Assembly: GCA_021654635.1 (NCBI GenBank)
Contig: AP025179.1
Coordinates: 1,364,001 to 1,428,000, forward strand
From: Mycobacterium kiyosense
GTDB lineage: Bacteria > Actinomycetota > Actinomycetes > Mycobacteriales > Mycobacteriaceae
Direction: 5' to 3'
Length of the DNA: 64,000 nucleotides
Of this stretch, positions 19,559 to 29,037 are shown in pieces. Within the stretch, counting starts at the first letter, position 1, and every line of letters begins with the position of its first letter. Both the position numbers and the translations under genes were made by a program. The notes beneath the pieces were generated by a model. The model was not told the origin of the DNA, did no database searches, and worked only from the letters and a program-made list of their open reading frames with translations.

Positions 19559-19748
19559 GAACGGCGATAACGGGCAGCCTGCGCAAGAGTGACAGACAAT
19601 GGTTGCTCCGCGGTATTCAGCTCGGACGCCATCCACAGCCACTGCCATGCGCACCCGAACCGTCGGTGCGCCCCGGCTGCGGTTACCGTGGGCGGCAGCC
19701 GGAGCCCCGACGAAAGAGGACAGACTTGACACCAAGGACTTGCCCGCA

Positions 19749-21158
19749 ATGGTGACCCGGTTGTCCCCTGCGGACGCGTCCTTTTTTCGGCTGGAGAACA
19801 CCGCCACCCCGATGTATGTCGGGTCGCTGGCGATCCTGCGTAAGCCGCGATCCGGGCTGAGCTACGAGACGCTGCTGGCCACCGTCGAGAAGCGGTTGCC
19901 GCAGATACCGCGCTACCGGCAGAAGGTGCGCGAGGTCAACTTCGGGGTCGCCCGGCCGGTCTGGCTCGACGACAGCGATTTCGACATCACCTATCACGTC
20001 CGGCGGTCGGCGCTGCCGTCGCCGGGCAGCGACGAGCAACTGCATGAGCTGATCGCCCGGCTGGCCGCCCGGCCGCTGGACAAGTCGCGGCCGCTGTGGG
20101 AGATGTATCTGGTCGAGGGCTTGGCGAAGAACCGCATCGCCCTCTACACCAAGTCGCACCAGGCGTTGATCAACGGCATGAGCGCGCTGGAGATCAACCA
20201 CGTGATCGCCGACCGGACGCGCCGCCCGCCGCCGCTGCCCGAGGACATCTGGGTTCCCGAGCGCGATCCCGGCAGCACCCGGCTGGTGCTGGGCGCTCTC
20301 GGCGACTGGATCGTGGGTCCGGGGGCGCAGCTGCAGGCCGTCGGGTCCGCGGTCGCCGGGATGTTGACCAGCTCGACGCAGATCGTCGAGGCGGGCCGCC
20401 GGTTTTTCGACGTGGCGCGCACGGTGGCACGCGGTACGGCCCCCAGCAGCCCGCTCAACGCGACGGTGTCGCGCAACAGAAGGTTCACGGTCGCCCGCGG
20501 TGCGCTTGACGACTACCGGGCGGTGCGGGCGCGGTACGACTGCGACATCAACGACGTGGTGCTGGCGGTGGTGACCGGCGCGCTGAGCAACTGGCTGATG
20601 TCTCGCGGCGAAGCCGTCTCGTCGACGGCGACGGTGCGCGCGATGGCCCCGCTGTCGGTCTACTCCGACGACCAGCTCGACCCGTCCGGCCCGGGCCAGG
20701 CGATGAGCGAGGTGACCCCGTTCCTGGTGGATCTGCCGGTGGGGGAGCGCAACGCGGTGGTCCGGCTGTCCCAGATCGCCCACGCCACGGAGTCGAACCC
20801 CTCGGCATCCAGCCTGGTGGACGCTAGGACCATCGTCACGCTGTCCGGGTTCGCGCCACCGACGTTGCACGCGATGGGAATAAGGGTGGCGACCACCTTC
20901 CCGGCGCGGTTGTTCAACCTGCTGATCACCAACGCCCCCGGGGCGCAGTCACAGATGTACGTCGCCGGCACCAAACTGTTGGAGACCTACGCGGTTCCGC
21001 CGTTGCTGCACAACCAGGCGCTGGCGATCAGCGTCACGTCCTACAACGGGGTGCTGTATTTCGGCATCAACGCCGACCGCGACGCAATGAGTGACGTGGA
21101 CGTGTTGCCCGGTTTGCTGCAGCAGTCGCTGGAGGAGTTACTGGAAGCTTCGCGCTAG
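19749..21158 (+). CDS. tgs3: WS/DGAT-family acyltransferase Tgs3-like
   Basis: A 469-residue member of the wax ester synthase/diacylglycerol acyltransferase family that makes storage lipids. ATG 19749 gives the family N-terminus VTRLSPADASFFRLENTATP. The catalytic motif HHxxxDG is degenerate: here it reads HQALING (near base 20157), so the second His and the Asp are replaced. Conserved C-terminal blocks NDVVLAVVTGAL and LFNLLITNAPG are present. As I recall, M. tuberculosis Tgs3 has the same HQALING and is itself split into two frames; this copy is uninterrupted. Confidence 0.85.
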   Translation: MVTRLSPADASFFRLENTATPMYVGSLAILRKPRSGLSYETLLATVEKRLPQIPRYRQKVREVNFGVARPVWLDDSDFDITYHVRRSALPSPGSDEQLHELIARLAARPLDKSRPLWEMYLVEGLAKNRIALYTKSHQALINGMSALEINHVIADRTRRPPPLPEDIWVPERDPGSTRLVLGALGDWIVGPGAQLQAVGSAVAGMLTSSTQIVEAGRRFFDVARTVARGTAPSSPLNATVSRNRRFTVARGALDDYRAVRARYDCDINDVVLAVVTGALSNWLMSRGEAVSSTATVRAMAPLSVYSDDQLDPSGPGQAMSEVTPFLVDLPVGERNAVVRLSQIAHATESNPSASSLVDARTIVTLSGFAPPTLHAMGIRVATTFPARLFNLLITNAPGAQSQMYVAGTKLLETYAVPPLLHNQALAISVTSYNGVLYFGINADRDAMSDVDVLPGLLQQSLEELLEASR

Positions 21159-21169
21159 TTCGGTGTCAA

Positions 21170-22060
21170 ATGGGCTGCCTAGGGCTAGCATCCGTTGATG
21201 TGAGCAACCCGAACAACGACGGTGCGTCGACGAAACCCAAGAAGAAGAAGTCCTCAGCCGGGGTGCGCAAGCTTCCCGTCGACGTCTATGAAGCCGAATT
21301 GTTCAGGCTGCAAACGGAATTCGTCAAGCTGCAGGAGTGGGTCCGGCATACCGGCGCGCGCCTGGTGATCATCTTCGAGGGCCGCGACGCCGCCGGCAAG
21401 GGTGGTGCGATCAAGCGGATCACCGAATACCTCAGCCCACGCATCGCCCACGTCGCCGCGCTGCCCGTGCCCACCGACCGCGAACGCGGGCAGTGGTACT
21501 ACCAGCGTTACATCGCCAACCTGCCCACCAAGGGCGAGATCGTGCTGTTCGACCGGTCCTGGTACAACCGCGCCGGCATCGAAAAGGTGATGGGATTCTG
21601 CACGCCGCACGAGCACGCGCTGTTCCTGCGGCAGACCCCCATTTTCGAGCAGATGCTGATCGACGACGGGATCCTGCTGCGTAAATACTGGTTCTCCGTT
21701 TCCGACGCGGAGCAGCTGCGCCGGTTCAAGGCTCGGCTCAATGATCCTGTGCGGCAATGGAAATTGAGCCCGATGGATCTGGAGTCGGTGTACCGCTGGG
21801 AAGATTATTCGCGCGCCAAGGACGAGATGATGGTGCACACCGACACTCCGGTGAGCCCCTGGTACGTCGTGGAGTCCGATGTCAAGAAGAACGCACGGTT
21901 GAACATGATGGCGCACCTGCTGTCGACCGTCGACTACACCGAGGTCGAGATTCCGAAGGTCAAGTTGCCCGACCGCCCGGTGGTGACGGGCAACTACCAG
22001 CGGCCGTCGCGGGTGCTGCAGAAGTATGTTCCCGATCATGTCGCCACCCTGACGACATGA
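21170..22060 (+). CDS. ppk2: Polyphosphate kinase 2
   Basis: A 296-residue PPK2 that moves phosphate between polyphosphate and nucleotides. Walker [16 protein letters not shown] sits near residue 66 and Walker [15 protein letters not shown] near 120, with the lid Arg-rich [12 protein letters not shown] later. The N-terminus is a Lys-rich variable tail. ATG 21170 gives full length; GTG 21200 (VSNPNNDG) is an alternative, and neither has a strong ribosome site. The stop overlaps the next start as ATGA. It lies 11 bases after tgs3, so a lipid/energy operon is likely. Confidence 0.93.
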   Translation: MGCLGLASVDVSNPNNDGASTKPKKKKSSAGVRKLPVDVYEAELFRLQTEFVKLQEWVRHTGARLVIIFEGRDAAGKGGAIKRITEYLSPRIAHVAALPVPTDRERGQWYYQRYIANLPTKGEIVLFDRSWYNRAGIEKVMGFCTPHEHALFLRQTPIFEQMLIDDGILLRKYWFSVSDAEQLRRFKARLNDPVRQWKLSPMDLESVYRWEDYSRAKDEMMVHTDTPVSPWYVVESDVKKNARLNMMAHLLSTVDYTEVEIPKVKLPDRPVVTGNYQRPSRVLQKYVPDHVATLTT

Positions 22061-22557
22061 CCCAGATCTACATCCCGGCGACCCTGGCCATGCTGCAGCA
22101 GCTCGTCGCCGACGGCTCGCTGCGCCCGGTCAATGGCACCGCGTTCGCGGTCACCCCGACCTTGCGCGAGTCTTACGCCGAGGGCGACGACGACGAACTG
22201 GCCGAGGTCGCGCTGCGCGAGGCCGCGCTGGCGTCGCTGCGCCTGCTGGCGGACGACTCGGCCGGTGGGCTGCCGCCGCGCCGCGCGGTGCTGGCGGCCG
22301 AGGTCGACGAACTGACCTACCGTCCCGATCTCGACGACGCGGTTGTCCGGATCGCCGGTCCGGTCGCCCTGGACCAGGTGATCGCGGCCTATGTGGACAA
22401 TTCGGTGGCGGAGCCGGCGGTGCTGGCGGCGATCGAGGCCATCGACGCGGCCGATCTGGGCGACGAGGACGCCGAGCTGATCGTCGGGGACGCCCAGGAT
22501 CACGATCTCGCCTGGTACGCCAGCCAGGAGCTGCCGTTTCTGCTCGAGCTGCTCTGA
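22057..22557 (+). CDS. DUF6912-like acidic protein downstream of ppk2
   Basis: A 166-residue, strongly acidic cytosolic protein (Rv3231c position). ATG 22057 overlaps the ppk2 stop, so translation is coupled. It starts [18 protein letters not shown], the conserved opening of the family, and is mostly helical and Ala-rich. No catalytic motif is visible. Constant association with ppk2 and the DesA3 system suggests a role in energy or lipid metabolism, but the function is unknown. Confidence 0.8.
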   Translation: MTQIYIPATLAMLQQLVADGSLRPVNGTAFAVTPTLRESYAEGDDDELAEVALREAALASLRLLADDSAGGLPPRRAVLAAEVDELTYRPDLDDAVVRIAGPVALDQVIAAYVDNSVAEPAVLAAIEAIDAADLGDEDAELIVGDAQDHDLAWYASQELPFLLELL

Positions 22558-22578
22558 ATTCCGCTTATTTACGGAATT
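22557..22578. terminator. Short hairpin after the ppk2 operon
   Basis: AATTCCG (22557-22563) pairs with CGGAATT (22572-22578) around an 8-base AT-rich loop, starting in the stop codon of the DUF6912-like gene. A seven-pair stem without a T-run is only a weak terminator candidate; it could also be part of the operator region that follows. Confidence 0.3.
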
Positions 22579-22588
22579 GGCCGACTGG

Positions 22589-22620
22589 CTACGCCACCGT
22601 AGGTTACGGTACCGTAGGTT
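22589..22620. promoter_or_regulatory. Operator cluster upstream of the DesA3 reductase
   Basis: Holds CTACG-CCAC-CGTAG (22589-22602), the palindrome TACGGTACCGTA (22605-22616) and two direct copies of ACCGTAGGTT (22596-22605 and 22611-22620) spaced 15 bases apart. The same CTACG-N4-CGTAG dyad recurs upstream of desA3 at 23831-23844. Such dyads are typical of TetR-type repressors of fatty acid desaturases; the regulator is not encoded nearby. Confidence 0.65.
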
Positions 22621-22655
22621 GGTCGGCAGCCGAAGGGCCGAGGGCAGGAGTTTCC

Positions 22656-23813
22656 GTGAGCAAGAAGCACGTGGCGCTCAAAGCCAGGGTGGTCGAGACC
22701 CAGCGTCCGAGCGTCGTGGGAGCCGACAAGCACCCCGGGTGGCACGCACTGCGGACCATCGCCGCGCGGATCACCACGCCGCTGTTGCCCGACGACTATC
22801 TGCGCCTGGCCAACCCGTTGTGGTCGGCGCGGGAGTTGCGGGGACGCATCGTGGAGGTCCGCCGGGAGACCGAAGACTCCGCGACCCTGGTGATCAAGCC
22901 GGGCTGGGGCTTCAGTTTCGACTATCAACCGGGGCAGTACGTCGGGATCGGGGTGCTGGTCGACGGCAGGTGGCGCTGGCGGTCGTACTCGCTGACATCG
23001 AGCCCGTCCGGACGCCGGGCCGCAAGGGCCGGTTCGGCTCGCACCATCACCATCACCGTCAAGGCGATGCCGGAGGGGTTTCTGTCCACACACCTGGTGG
23101 CCGGGGTGGAACCGGGCACCATCGTGCGACTGGCCGCGCCGCAGGGCAATTTCGTGCTGCCGGACCCGGCGCCGCCGGCCATCCTGTTCCTGACCGCGGG
23201 GTCGGGGATCACACCGGTGATGTCGATGTTGCGAACGTTGGCCCGCCGCAACCAGATTGGCGACATCACGCATGTGCATTCGGCGCCCACCGAGTCCGAT
23301 GTGCTGTTCGGTGCCGAACTGGCAGAACTGGCCGAACGCCATCCCGGCTACCGGTTGTCGGTGCGGCAGACCCGCACCCAGGGCCGGCTCGATCTGGCCC
23401 GGCTGGACCAGGAGGTGCCGGATTGGCGCTCGCGCCAGACCTGGGCGTGCGGACCGGAGGGCATGCTGACCGCGGCCGAGAAGATGTGGGCGGCGGCGGG
23501 GATCGGCGAGCGGCTGCATCTGGAGCGGTTCGCGGTCGCCAAGGCCGCGCCGGCGGGGTCCGGCGGGACGGTGACCTTCGCCCGCAGTGGCAGGAGTGTG
23601 GCCGCCGACGCCGCCACCTCGGTGCTGGATGCCGGAGAGCAGGTGGGCGTGCAGATGCCCTTCGGCTGTCGAATGGGTATATGTCAGTCATGCGTGGTCG
23701 AACTGGTCGAGGGCCATGTCCGCGACCTGCGGACCGGTCATGAGCACGATCCAGGGTCCCGGGTGCAGACCTGCATCTCGGCGGCATCTGGTGATTGTGT
23801 GATCGACATCTAG
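22656..23813 (+). CDS. Ferredoxin reductase partner of DesA3
   Basis: A 385-residue electron-transfer protein at the Rv3230c position; that protein delivers NADPH electrons to the DesA3 desaturase. GTG 22656 follows GGGCAGGAG. Domain order: FAD-binding barrel (about residues 60-170, with [13 protein letters not shown] and GFLSTHLV), NAD(P)-binding domain ([26 protein letters not shown]), and a plant-type 2Fe-2S domain with CRMGICQSC and a final Cys in VQTCIS. The operator cluster lies directly upstream. Confidence 0.92.
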   Translation: MSKKHVALKARVVETQRPSVVGADKHPGWHALRTIAARITTPLLPDDYLRLANPLWSARELRGRIVEVRRETEDSATLVIKPGWGFSFDYQPGQYVGIGVLVDGRWRWRSYSLTSSPSGRRAARAGSARTITITVKAMPEGFLSTHLVAGVEPGTIVRLAAPQGNFVLPDPAPPAILFLTAGSGITPVMSMLRTLARRNQIGDITHVHSAPTESDVLFGAELAELAERHPGYRLSVRQTRTQGRLDLARLDQEVPDWRSRQTWACGPEGMLTAAEKMWAAAGIGERLHLERFAVAKAAPAGSGGTVTFARSGRSVAADAATSVLDAGEQVGVQMPFGCRMGICQSCVVELVEGHVRDLRTGHEHDPGSRVQTCISAASGDCVIDI

Positions 23814-23814
23814 A

Positions 23815-23844
23815 GTTACCGACAGGTAACCTACGGAATCGTAG
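23815..23844. promoter_or_regulatory. Tandem dyads upstream of desA3
   Basis: Two adjacent inverted repeats with 4-base spacers: GTTACC-GACA-GGTAAC (23815-23830) and CTACG-GAAT-CGTAG (23831-23844). The second is the dyad found upstream of the reductase, and AACCTACGG (23828-23836) is the reverse complement of the CCGTAGGTT core repeated there. A further GCGTAGGT lies near 23854. This suggests that one regulator controls both genes. Confidence 0.65.
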
Positions 23845-23899
23845 CTTTCGCTAGCGTAGGTCTGGGTAAGCTGCGGGACGAGACGACAGGGAGGAAGAC

Positions 23900-25180
23900 G
23901 TGGCGATCACCGACGTCGACGTATTCGCGCACCTGACGGATGCCGACATCGACAGCCTGGCGTTCGAATTGGACGCGATCCGCCGGGACATCGAAGACTC
24001 ACGGGGCGAACGCGACGCCCGCTACATCCACCGAACCATCGCCGCTCAGCGCGCACTCGAACTGGCCGGCCGGGTCACGCTGGCGGCCAGTTCACGGCGT
24101 TCGGCTTGGTGGGCGGGCACCGTAACGCTCGGCGTGGCCAAGATCATCGAGAACATGGAGATCGGCCACAACGTCATGCACGGCCAGTGGGACTGGATGA
24201 ACGATCCCGAGATTCACTCCTCGACGTGGGAGTGGGACATGAGCGGGTCGTCCAAGCACTGGCGCTACACGCACAACTTCGTGCACCACAAGTACACCAA
24301 CATCCTGGGCATCGACGACGACGTGGGCTACGGCCTGTTGCGCGTCACCCGGGACCAGCGCTGGAAGCGCTTCAACATCTTCAACCTGGTGTGGAACACC
24401 CTGCTCGCCCTGCTCTTCGAATGGGGTGTCGGGATGCAGCACGTGGAGATCGGCAAGATCGTCAAGAAGCGGATGGACCATGCCGAGGCCCGCGAGCGCA
24501 TCGACGAGTTCCTGGGCAAGGCCGGCCGCCAGGTGGTCAAGGACTACGTCGCGTTCCCGGCGCTCACCTCGTTGTCGCCCGGCGCCACCTACAAGTCGAC
24601 GCTGAAGGCCAACGCGACGGCCAACGTGATCCGCAACGTCTGGGCCAACGCCGTGATCTTCTGCGGCCACTTTCCCGACGGCGCCGAGAAATTCACCAAG
24701 ACGGACATGATCGGCGAGACCAAGGGACAGTGGTACCTGCGGCAAATGCTGGGCAGCGCCAACTTCGAGGGCGGTTGGCTGTTGCGGTTCATGAGCGGCA
24801 ACCTGTGCCACCAGATCGAGCACCATCTGTATCCGGATCTGCCGAGCAATCGGTTGCACGAGATCTCGGTGCGGGTGCGCCAGATCTGCGACAAGTACGA
24901 CTTGCCTTACACCACAGGGCCTTTCCTGGTGCAGTACGGCAAGACGTGGCGAACGCTGGCCAAGTTGTCGTTGCCCGACAAGTACTTACGCGACAACGCC
25001 GACGATGCGCCGGAGACGCGCAGCGAACGGATGTTCGTCGATCTCGAGCCAGGTTTCGCGGGTCCCGATCCCACGACGGGCCGCCGTCGCGGGCTGAAGA
25101 CGGCGATCGCTACGGTGCGCGGCTGGCGGCGTAACAAGAAGGCCCGTGCCGCCGCCGCTTCCGACGACCTGGCGGCCTGA
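23900..25180 (+). CDS. desA3: Acyl-CoA Delta9 desaturase DesA3
   Basis: A 426-residue integral membrane di-iron desaturase that makes oleate from stearoyl-CoA. The three His boxes are visible: GHNVMHG near residue 90, HNFVHHKYTN near 125 and HQIEHHLYP near 304. GTG 23900 follows GGGAGGAAG. The protein ends DDLAA; in M. tuberculosis a C-terminal LAA marks DesA3 for regulated degradation, so the same control probably applies here. It is expressed next to its reductase with shared upstream dyads. Confidence 0.95.
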   Translation: MAITDVDVFAHLTDADIDSLAFELDAIRRDIEDSRGERDARYIHRTIAAQRALELAGRVTLAASSRRSAWWAGTVTLGVAKIIENMEIGHNVMHGQWDWMNDPEIHSSTWEWDMSGSSKHWRYTHNFVHHKYTNILGIDDDVGYGLLRVTRDQRWKRFNIFNLVWNTLLALLFEWGVGMQHVEIGKIVKKRMDHAEARERIDEFLGKAGRQVVKDYVAFPALTSLSPGATYKSTLKANATANVIRNVWANAVIFCGHFPDGAEKFTKTDMIGETKGQWYLRQMLGSANFEGGWLLRFMSGNLCHQIEHHLYPDLPSNRLHEISVRVRQICDKYDLPYTTGPFLVQYGKTWRTLAKLSLPDKYLRDNADDAPETRSERMFVDLEPGFAGPDPTTGRRRGLKTAIATVRGWRRNKKARAAAASDDLAA

Positions 25181-25326
25181 CTCTCGCTGGGGCGGCCCCA
25201 TTCGTGAATCCTGGGCGAATTCCGGGTCGGTTTTTCGCCCTGATTTCACGTCAGGCGGCGTCCCGGCGGGGCAGACGCTCTGCCGACTGGGGCTACCCTC
25301 GACAAGGTAGTGAGGGAAGGGGCGCC

Positions 25327-25863
25327 ATGCTCGCAGCGTTCGGATTCGAAAATCTCGGTGTGGTGGTCGGGGACATGTTCTTCGTCGACCCGAACCCCAA
25401 CGCCGGTCAGGAAACCCCGGAAAGGGGAGTCCGGCTGGAACTTCGCATGGTCGACCGGGACGAACCCCAGGGATCGATCTATGCGGGCGTTCCGATCACG
25501 TTCACCCGCCCGGTGTGGCGGGTGGACCTGTTCGGCTCCACCGAGAGCCCACCCGGGACGCTGGACCGGGCGCATCACCACCCCCGGTTCAACGGCTGGG
25601 AGCCCGGACGGCGCCACTTCGTCCCCGAACTGTCCGCTGACCCCGTCGGTTGGCTGACCGGGCAACTGGCCGACCCGCCGGCCGTGCTGGACCGGGCCGG
25701 CGTCGACCCCGGCGAATACACCCAAGCCGACGTCGCGGGGCTTTCCGCGGCGGCCCCGGAAATCGTCGCCGCGGTACGGCGGATGCTCGACGGCGTGCGC
25801 GACGGGGATCTGGCTCCGTCACCCCCAGAGCCGGTTGCCGCGGCCCGCACCGGCTGGCTCTGA
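25327..25863 (+). CDS. Conserved hypothetical protein
   Basis: A 178-residue protein of unknown function. ATG 25327 is preceded by GGAAGGGG. The first 100 residues look like a beta-rich fold (VVVGDMFFVDPNPNAGQETP, VRLELRMVDRD, ITFTRPVWRVDLFGS) ending with RAHHHPRFNGWEPG, where clustered His could bind metal. The C-terminal third is helical. No signal peptide. The next gene starts five bases after the stop, so an operon with the BKACE-type enzyme is likely. Confidence 0.7.
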   Translation: MLAAFGFENLGVVVGDMFFVDPNPNAGQETPERGVRLELRMVDRDEPQGSIYAGVPITFTRPVWRVDLFGSTESPPGTLDRAHHHPRFNGWEPGRRHFVPELSADPVGWLTGQLADPPAVLDRAGVDPGEYTQADVAGLSAAAPEIVAAVRRMLDGVRDGDLAPSPPEPVAAARTGWL

Positions 25864-25867
25864 GTAC

Positions 25868-26737
25868 GTGGGTCCCGTCATCGTCGAGTGCGCCGTCAAC
25901 GGCGTCACGTCGAAGGCAACCAATCCCCATGTGCCGGTGACACCTTCGGAGATCACCGCGGACGCCCTGGCCTGCCTTCAGGCGGGTGCGGCGATCATCC
26001 ACAACCACATCGACCTGCACGGTGTCAGCGTCGAGCAGGCCGCGCAGCGATACCTCGAGGCGTGGCGGCCCGTCCTCGCCGCTCGACCGGACGCGTTGCT
26101 CTATCCGACGGTTCACTTCGGCGAGGGTTTCTCGATCTCGTACGAACACCTGCTCCCGCTCGCCGCAGCCGGATTGCGGGTCGGGCTCACCGACCCCGGG
26201 TCGGTTAATCTCGGCGGCACCGATGCCGACGGTATCCCGGCGGGAGATTTGGTCTACACCAACTCATTTCACACCATCAGCCGGGCATTCGAGATCTGCC
26301 GCGAAGCCGAACTGGGTCCTAGCCTGGCCATCTACGAACCCGGCTTCCTGCGGGCCACGCTCGCGTGGTGGCGAGCGGGCCGGTTGCCCCAAGGGGCGAT
26401 GGTCAAGCTCTACTTCTCCACCGAACACGGCTATCTGGGAGCGCCGTTCGGGCTGCCACCCACGGAACGCGCCCTGGAGGCCTATCTGGAACTGCTCGAC
26501 GGATGCGAGCTACCGTGGGCCGTTTCTGTGGTCGGCGGTGACCTGTGCGCCGACCCCATCGCCAGGCTGGCGTTGGAGCGCGGCGGACATCTGCACCTGG
26601 GACTCGAGTTCTATCGCGGCGATCGCACCCCGACCAATGTCGAGTTGGTGACAGCGGCGGTTCGGCTGTGCAACGAGCTCGGCCGCGATGTTGCAACGCC
26701 CGACCAGGCCGCCGAGATTCTCCGACTCCCTAGGTGA
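25868..26737 (+). CDS. BKACE-family beta-keto acid cleavage enzyme
   Basis: A 289-residue TIM-barrel enzyme of the 3-keto-5-aminohexanoate cleavage family, which condenses or cleaves beta-keto acids with acetyl-CoA. GTG 25868 gives the usual start [20 protein letters not shown]. The metal-binding HNHIDLHG motif lies near residue 40, with [10 protein letters not shown] and a late VSVVGGDL strand as in the family. Family members differ widely in substrate, so none is proposed. It overlaps the convergent DUF302 gene by eight bases at the 3' end. Confidence 0.8.
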   Translation: MGPVIVECAVNGVTSKATNPHVPVTPSEITADALACLQAGAAIIHNHIDLHGVSVEQAAQRYLEAWRPVLAARPDALLYPTVHFGEGFSISYEHLLPLAAAGLRVGLTDPGSVNLGGTDADGIPAGDLVYTNSFHTISRAFEICREAELGPSLAIYEPGFLRATLAWWRAGRLPQGAMVKLYFSTEHGYLGAPFGLPPTERALEAYLELLDGCELPWAVSVVGGDLCADPIARLALERGGHLHLGLEFYRGDRTPTNVELVTAAVRLCNELGRDVATPDQAAEILRLPR

Positions 26738-27212
26738 CCTTGGCGGCCAGTGCCGCCAGCTTGGCATCGAGTTGGCCGGCGGCGCTGAGCAATTCGGGGT
26801 TTGGCTCAATCACCATCAGCGACGACGGCTGGACGTAGGTCAAGGTACTGCCGCTTCCGTCGTCGGTGATCAGCACCTCGACCGGGGCGAATAACCCGGC
26901 CGTCACATCGTGACGCAGCATCGTGACGGCGATCAGCGGGTTGCCCAGGATGACGCGCAACGCCCTGCGTCCGATGCCGGCGTTCGGCAGCCAGGTGCCA
27001 TGGTCGATCAGCGCGAACAACATGAATCCGCTTGGGCCGACGTACGGTTCGACGGTGGCACGGTAAGCGTCCCAGTCGTCGCACGGTTGGGTGACGTCCG
27101 TGATCGGCACCGGTTGCCGACCGATGTCGGCCAGCAGCGCGGCCACCAACTCGTCGTAGCTCTTGGTGCTGTCGTAACGCACCCGCACGCCCTGGAACGG
27201 CGTCTGCGTCAC
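26730..27212 (-). CDS. DUF302-domain protein
   Basis: A 160-residue protein resembling the DUF302/TT1751 fold: the opening [21 protein letters not shown], a central [13 protein letters not shown] and a late [19 protein letters not shown] strand. GTG 27212 overlaps the thiolase stop as GTGA, showing translational coupling. A continuous frame joins it to the 3' thiolase fragment, but that join is an artefact of the thiolase frameshift. Members are small and often bind cofactors or lipids; function unknown. Confidence 0.75.
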   Translation of the reverse strand: MTQTPFQGVRVRYDSTKSYDELVAALLADIGRQPVPITDVTQPCDDWDAYRATVEPYVGPSGFMLFALIDHGTWLPNAGIGRRALRVILGNPLIAVTMLRHDVTAGLFAPVEVLITDDGSGSTLTYVQPSSLMVIEPNPELLSAAGQLDAKLAALAAKVT

Positions 27213-28386
27213 GAGAGTCGCTCGATGATCGTGGCGTTGGCCATCCCGCCCCCCTTCGCACATCGTCTGCAGGCCGTACCGGCCGCCGCGCTGCTGCAGG
27301 GCGTTGACCATCGTGGTCATGAGGCGCGCCCCGCTGGCCCCCAGGGGGTGGCCGATCGCGATGGCCCCGCCGTTGACGTTGGTCTTGCGCAGATCCGCTC
27401 CGGTGTCGTGTGCCCATGCCAGCACGACCGGCGCGAAGGCTTCGTTGACTTCGAACAGGTCGATGTCGGCCAGCGTCAATCCGGCGCGCTGCAAGACCTT
27501 TTCGGTCGCAGGGATGACTCCGGTCAGCATGTAGAGCGGATCGGAGCCCCACCACCGTCGCGGTGTGGATCCGGGCCAGCGGCGTGAGGCCGAGGCGGCG
27601 GGCGACCTCGCTGCTGGTGATCATCACCGCCGCGCTGCCGTCGGACAGCGGTGAGGAGTTGCCCGGGGTGATCTGCCAGCTGATCTGCGGGAAACGCGCC
27701 GCGGTCGCCTCGCTGTAGAACGCGGGCTTGAGGCCGGCCAGCGTGTCGACCGTGGTGCCGGGACGGACGATCTCGTCGGTCGACAGTCCGGCGATCGGGA
27801 TCAGCTCGTTGTCGAAGCGTCCGTCTTTGGTTGCGGTGGCTGCCTTTTCGTGACTTGCTGCGGAGAACTCGTCGAGCTGCGCGCGGGAGAAGCCCCACTT
27901 GGCGGTGATCAGCTCGGCGCTGATGCCCTGCGGCACCAGGCCGTCCGGGTAGCGGCCCGTCATGTCCGCGCCGAACGGGTTGCTGCCCGGCAGCACCGAA
28001 CTGCCCATCGGCACCCGGCTCATCGATTCCACGCCTGCGGCGATCACGATGTCGTAGGCGCCCGCGACGACGCCCTGGGCGGCGAAGCTGATGCTCTGCT
28101 GGCTGCTGCCGCACTGCCGGTCGACCGTGGTGCCCGGCACCGACTCGGGAAAACCGGCTCCCAGCAGGGCATTACGGGCTATATTGACGGCCTGGTCGCC
28201 GACCTGGGTGACGGCGCCGGCGATGACGTCGTCGACCTGTGCCGGGTCGACACCGGTGCGGGCCACCAGTTCCCGCAGGCTGTGTGCGAGCAGGTCGGCC
28301 GGCAGGACCCCGTGCAGCGCACCGTTGGGCTTGCCTTTGCCGACTGGCGTGCGGACAGCTGCCACGATGACGGCGTCTGGGGACAT
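27209..28386 (-). pseudogene. Acetyl-CoA acyltransferase (thiolase) with two frameshifts
   Basis: A complete thiolase is visible across frames: N-terminus VIVAAVRTPVGKGKPNGAL, nucleophile Cys in DRQCGSSQQ, then [12 protein letters not shown] and the second active Cys in TMCEGG. Two single-base insertions break it. One is in the C4 run at 27547-27550 (after TATVVG) and one is in the C6 run at 27249-27254 (after MCEGG). Removing one base from each restores [10 protein letters not shown] and [15 protein letters not shown] with a stop overlapping the DUF302 start. ATG 28386 has a strong GGAGGAG site. The gene is divergent from an HxlR regulator. Confidence 0.85.
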
Positions 28387-28406
28387 GGCTCCTCCTTGAG
28401 TCGTTG

Positions 28407-28434
28407 AGCTGAGTTTTGTTCTCTATACTCAGCT
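28407..28434. promoter_or_regulatory. Inverted repeat between thiolase and HxlR regulator
   Basis: AGCTGAGT (28407-28414) and ACTCAGCT (28427-28434) form a perfect 8-base dyad with a 12-base AT-rich spacer, in the 96-base gap between the divergent thiolase and HxlR-type genes. HxlR regulators commonly bind such sites next to their own gene, so this is a candidate operator for both promoters. An AT-rich TATAAC..TATACT tract follows. Confidence 0.55.
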
Positions 28435-28482
28435 ATAACACCTGGATATACTAAACGCAACCTAGGTTGGGAGGTGATGTGC

Positions 28483-28953
28483 GTGACAATGCTGCAGGGC
28501 AGGCTCGCCGATCGCGACGCGTGGTCGGCCGTCGGGGAGTGCGCGATCGAGAAGACGATGGCCGTGGTCGGCACCAAGTCGGCCATGCTGATCATGCGTG
28601 AGGCCTACTACGGCACTACTCGATTCGACGACTTCGCCCGACGGGTGGGCATCACCAAGGCGGCGACGGCGGCGCGGCTGGCCGAACTGGTCGAACTGGG
28701 ACTGCTGACCCGACGGCCCTACCGGGTGCCCGGGCAGCGCAGCCGCGACGAATACGTGCTGACCGAGGCCGGCGTCGAGTTCATGCCGGTGGTGTGGTCG
28801 CTGTTTCAGTGGGGGCAACGCCATCTGCCCGGCAAGCACCGGCAACTGCGGCTCACCCACTTGGGCTGCGGGGCGGATGCTCAAGTCGAAATGCGTTGCA
28901 CCGAAGGTCATTTGGTTCCGCCGGACGAACTCGGAATGCAGCTGGCCCGCTGA
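28483..28953 (+). CDS. HxlR-family transcriptional regulator
   Basis: A 156-residue winged-helix regulator. GTG 28483 is favoured by GGGAGG at 28469-28474; GTG 28474 and ATG 28477 are too close to that site. The core DNA-binding domain is clear: CAIEKTMAVVGTKSAMLIMREA, TRFDDFARRVGITKAATAARLAELVELGLL and RDEYVLTEAGVEFMPV. A C-terminal extension carries spaced Cys (HLGCGAD...EMRCTEG), which may sense ligand or bind metal. Divergent from the thiolase gene, it probably controls that gene. Confidence 0.85.
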   Translation: MTMLQGRLADRDAWSAVGECAIEKTMAVVGTKSAMLIMREAYYGTTRFDDFARRVGITKAATAARLAELVELGLLTRRPYRVPGQRSRDEYVLTEAGVEFMPVVWSLFQWGQRHLPGKHRQLRLTHLGCGADAQVEMRCTEGHLVPPDELGMQLAR

Positions 28954-28975
28954 ACCCCTTGCTGTGCGCCACAGT

Positions 28976-29019
28976 CCCCATATGTACGGGTTTCCAGGCC
29001 GTTCACCGTACATTTGGGG
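28976..29019. repeat. 14-base inverted repeat between convergent genes
   Basis: CCCCATATGTACGG (28976-28989) and CCGTACATTTGGGG (29006-29019) match at 13 of 14 positions around a 16-base spacer, between the HxlR gene and convergent rsgA. It could be a bidirectional terminator or the trace of a small inverted-repeat element. No target-site duplication was recognised. Confidence 0.5.
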
Positions 29020-29037
29020 CCGCTCGTCGCGGCGGCC

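Noticed and set aside
26730..27530. Apparent fusion of a thiolase C-terminus with a DUF302 protein
   Set aside because: It arises only because the thiolase frameshift puts both in one frame. The normal thiolase stop and DUF302 GTG overlap are visible at 27209-27212.
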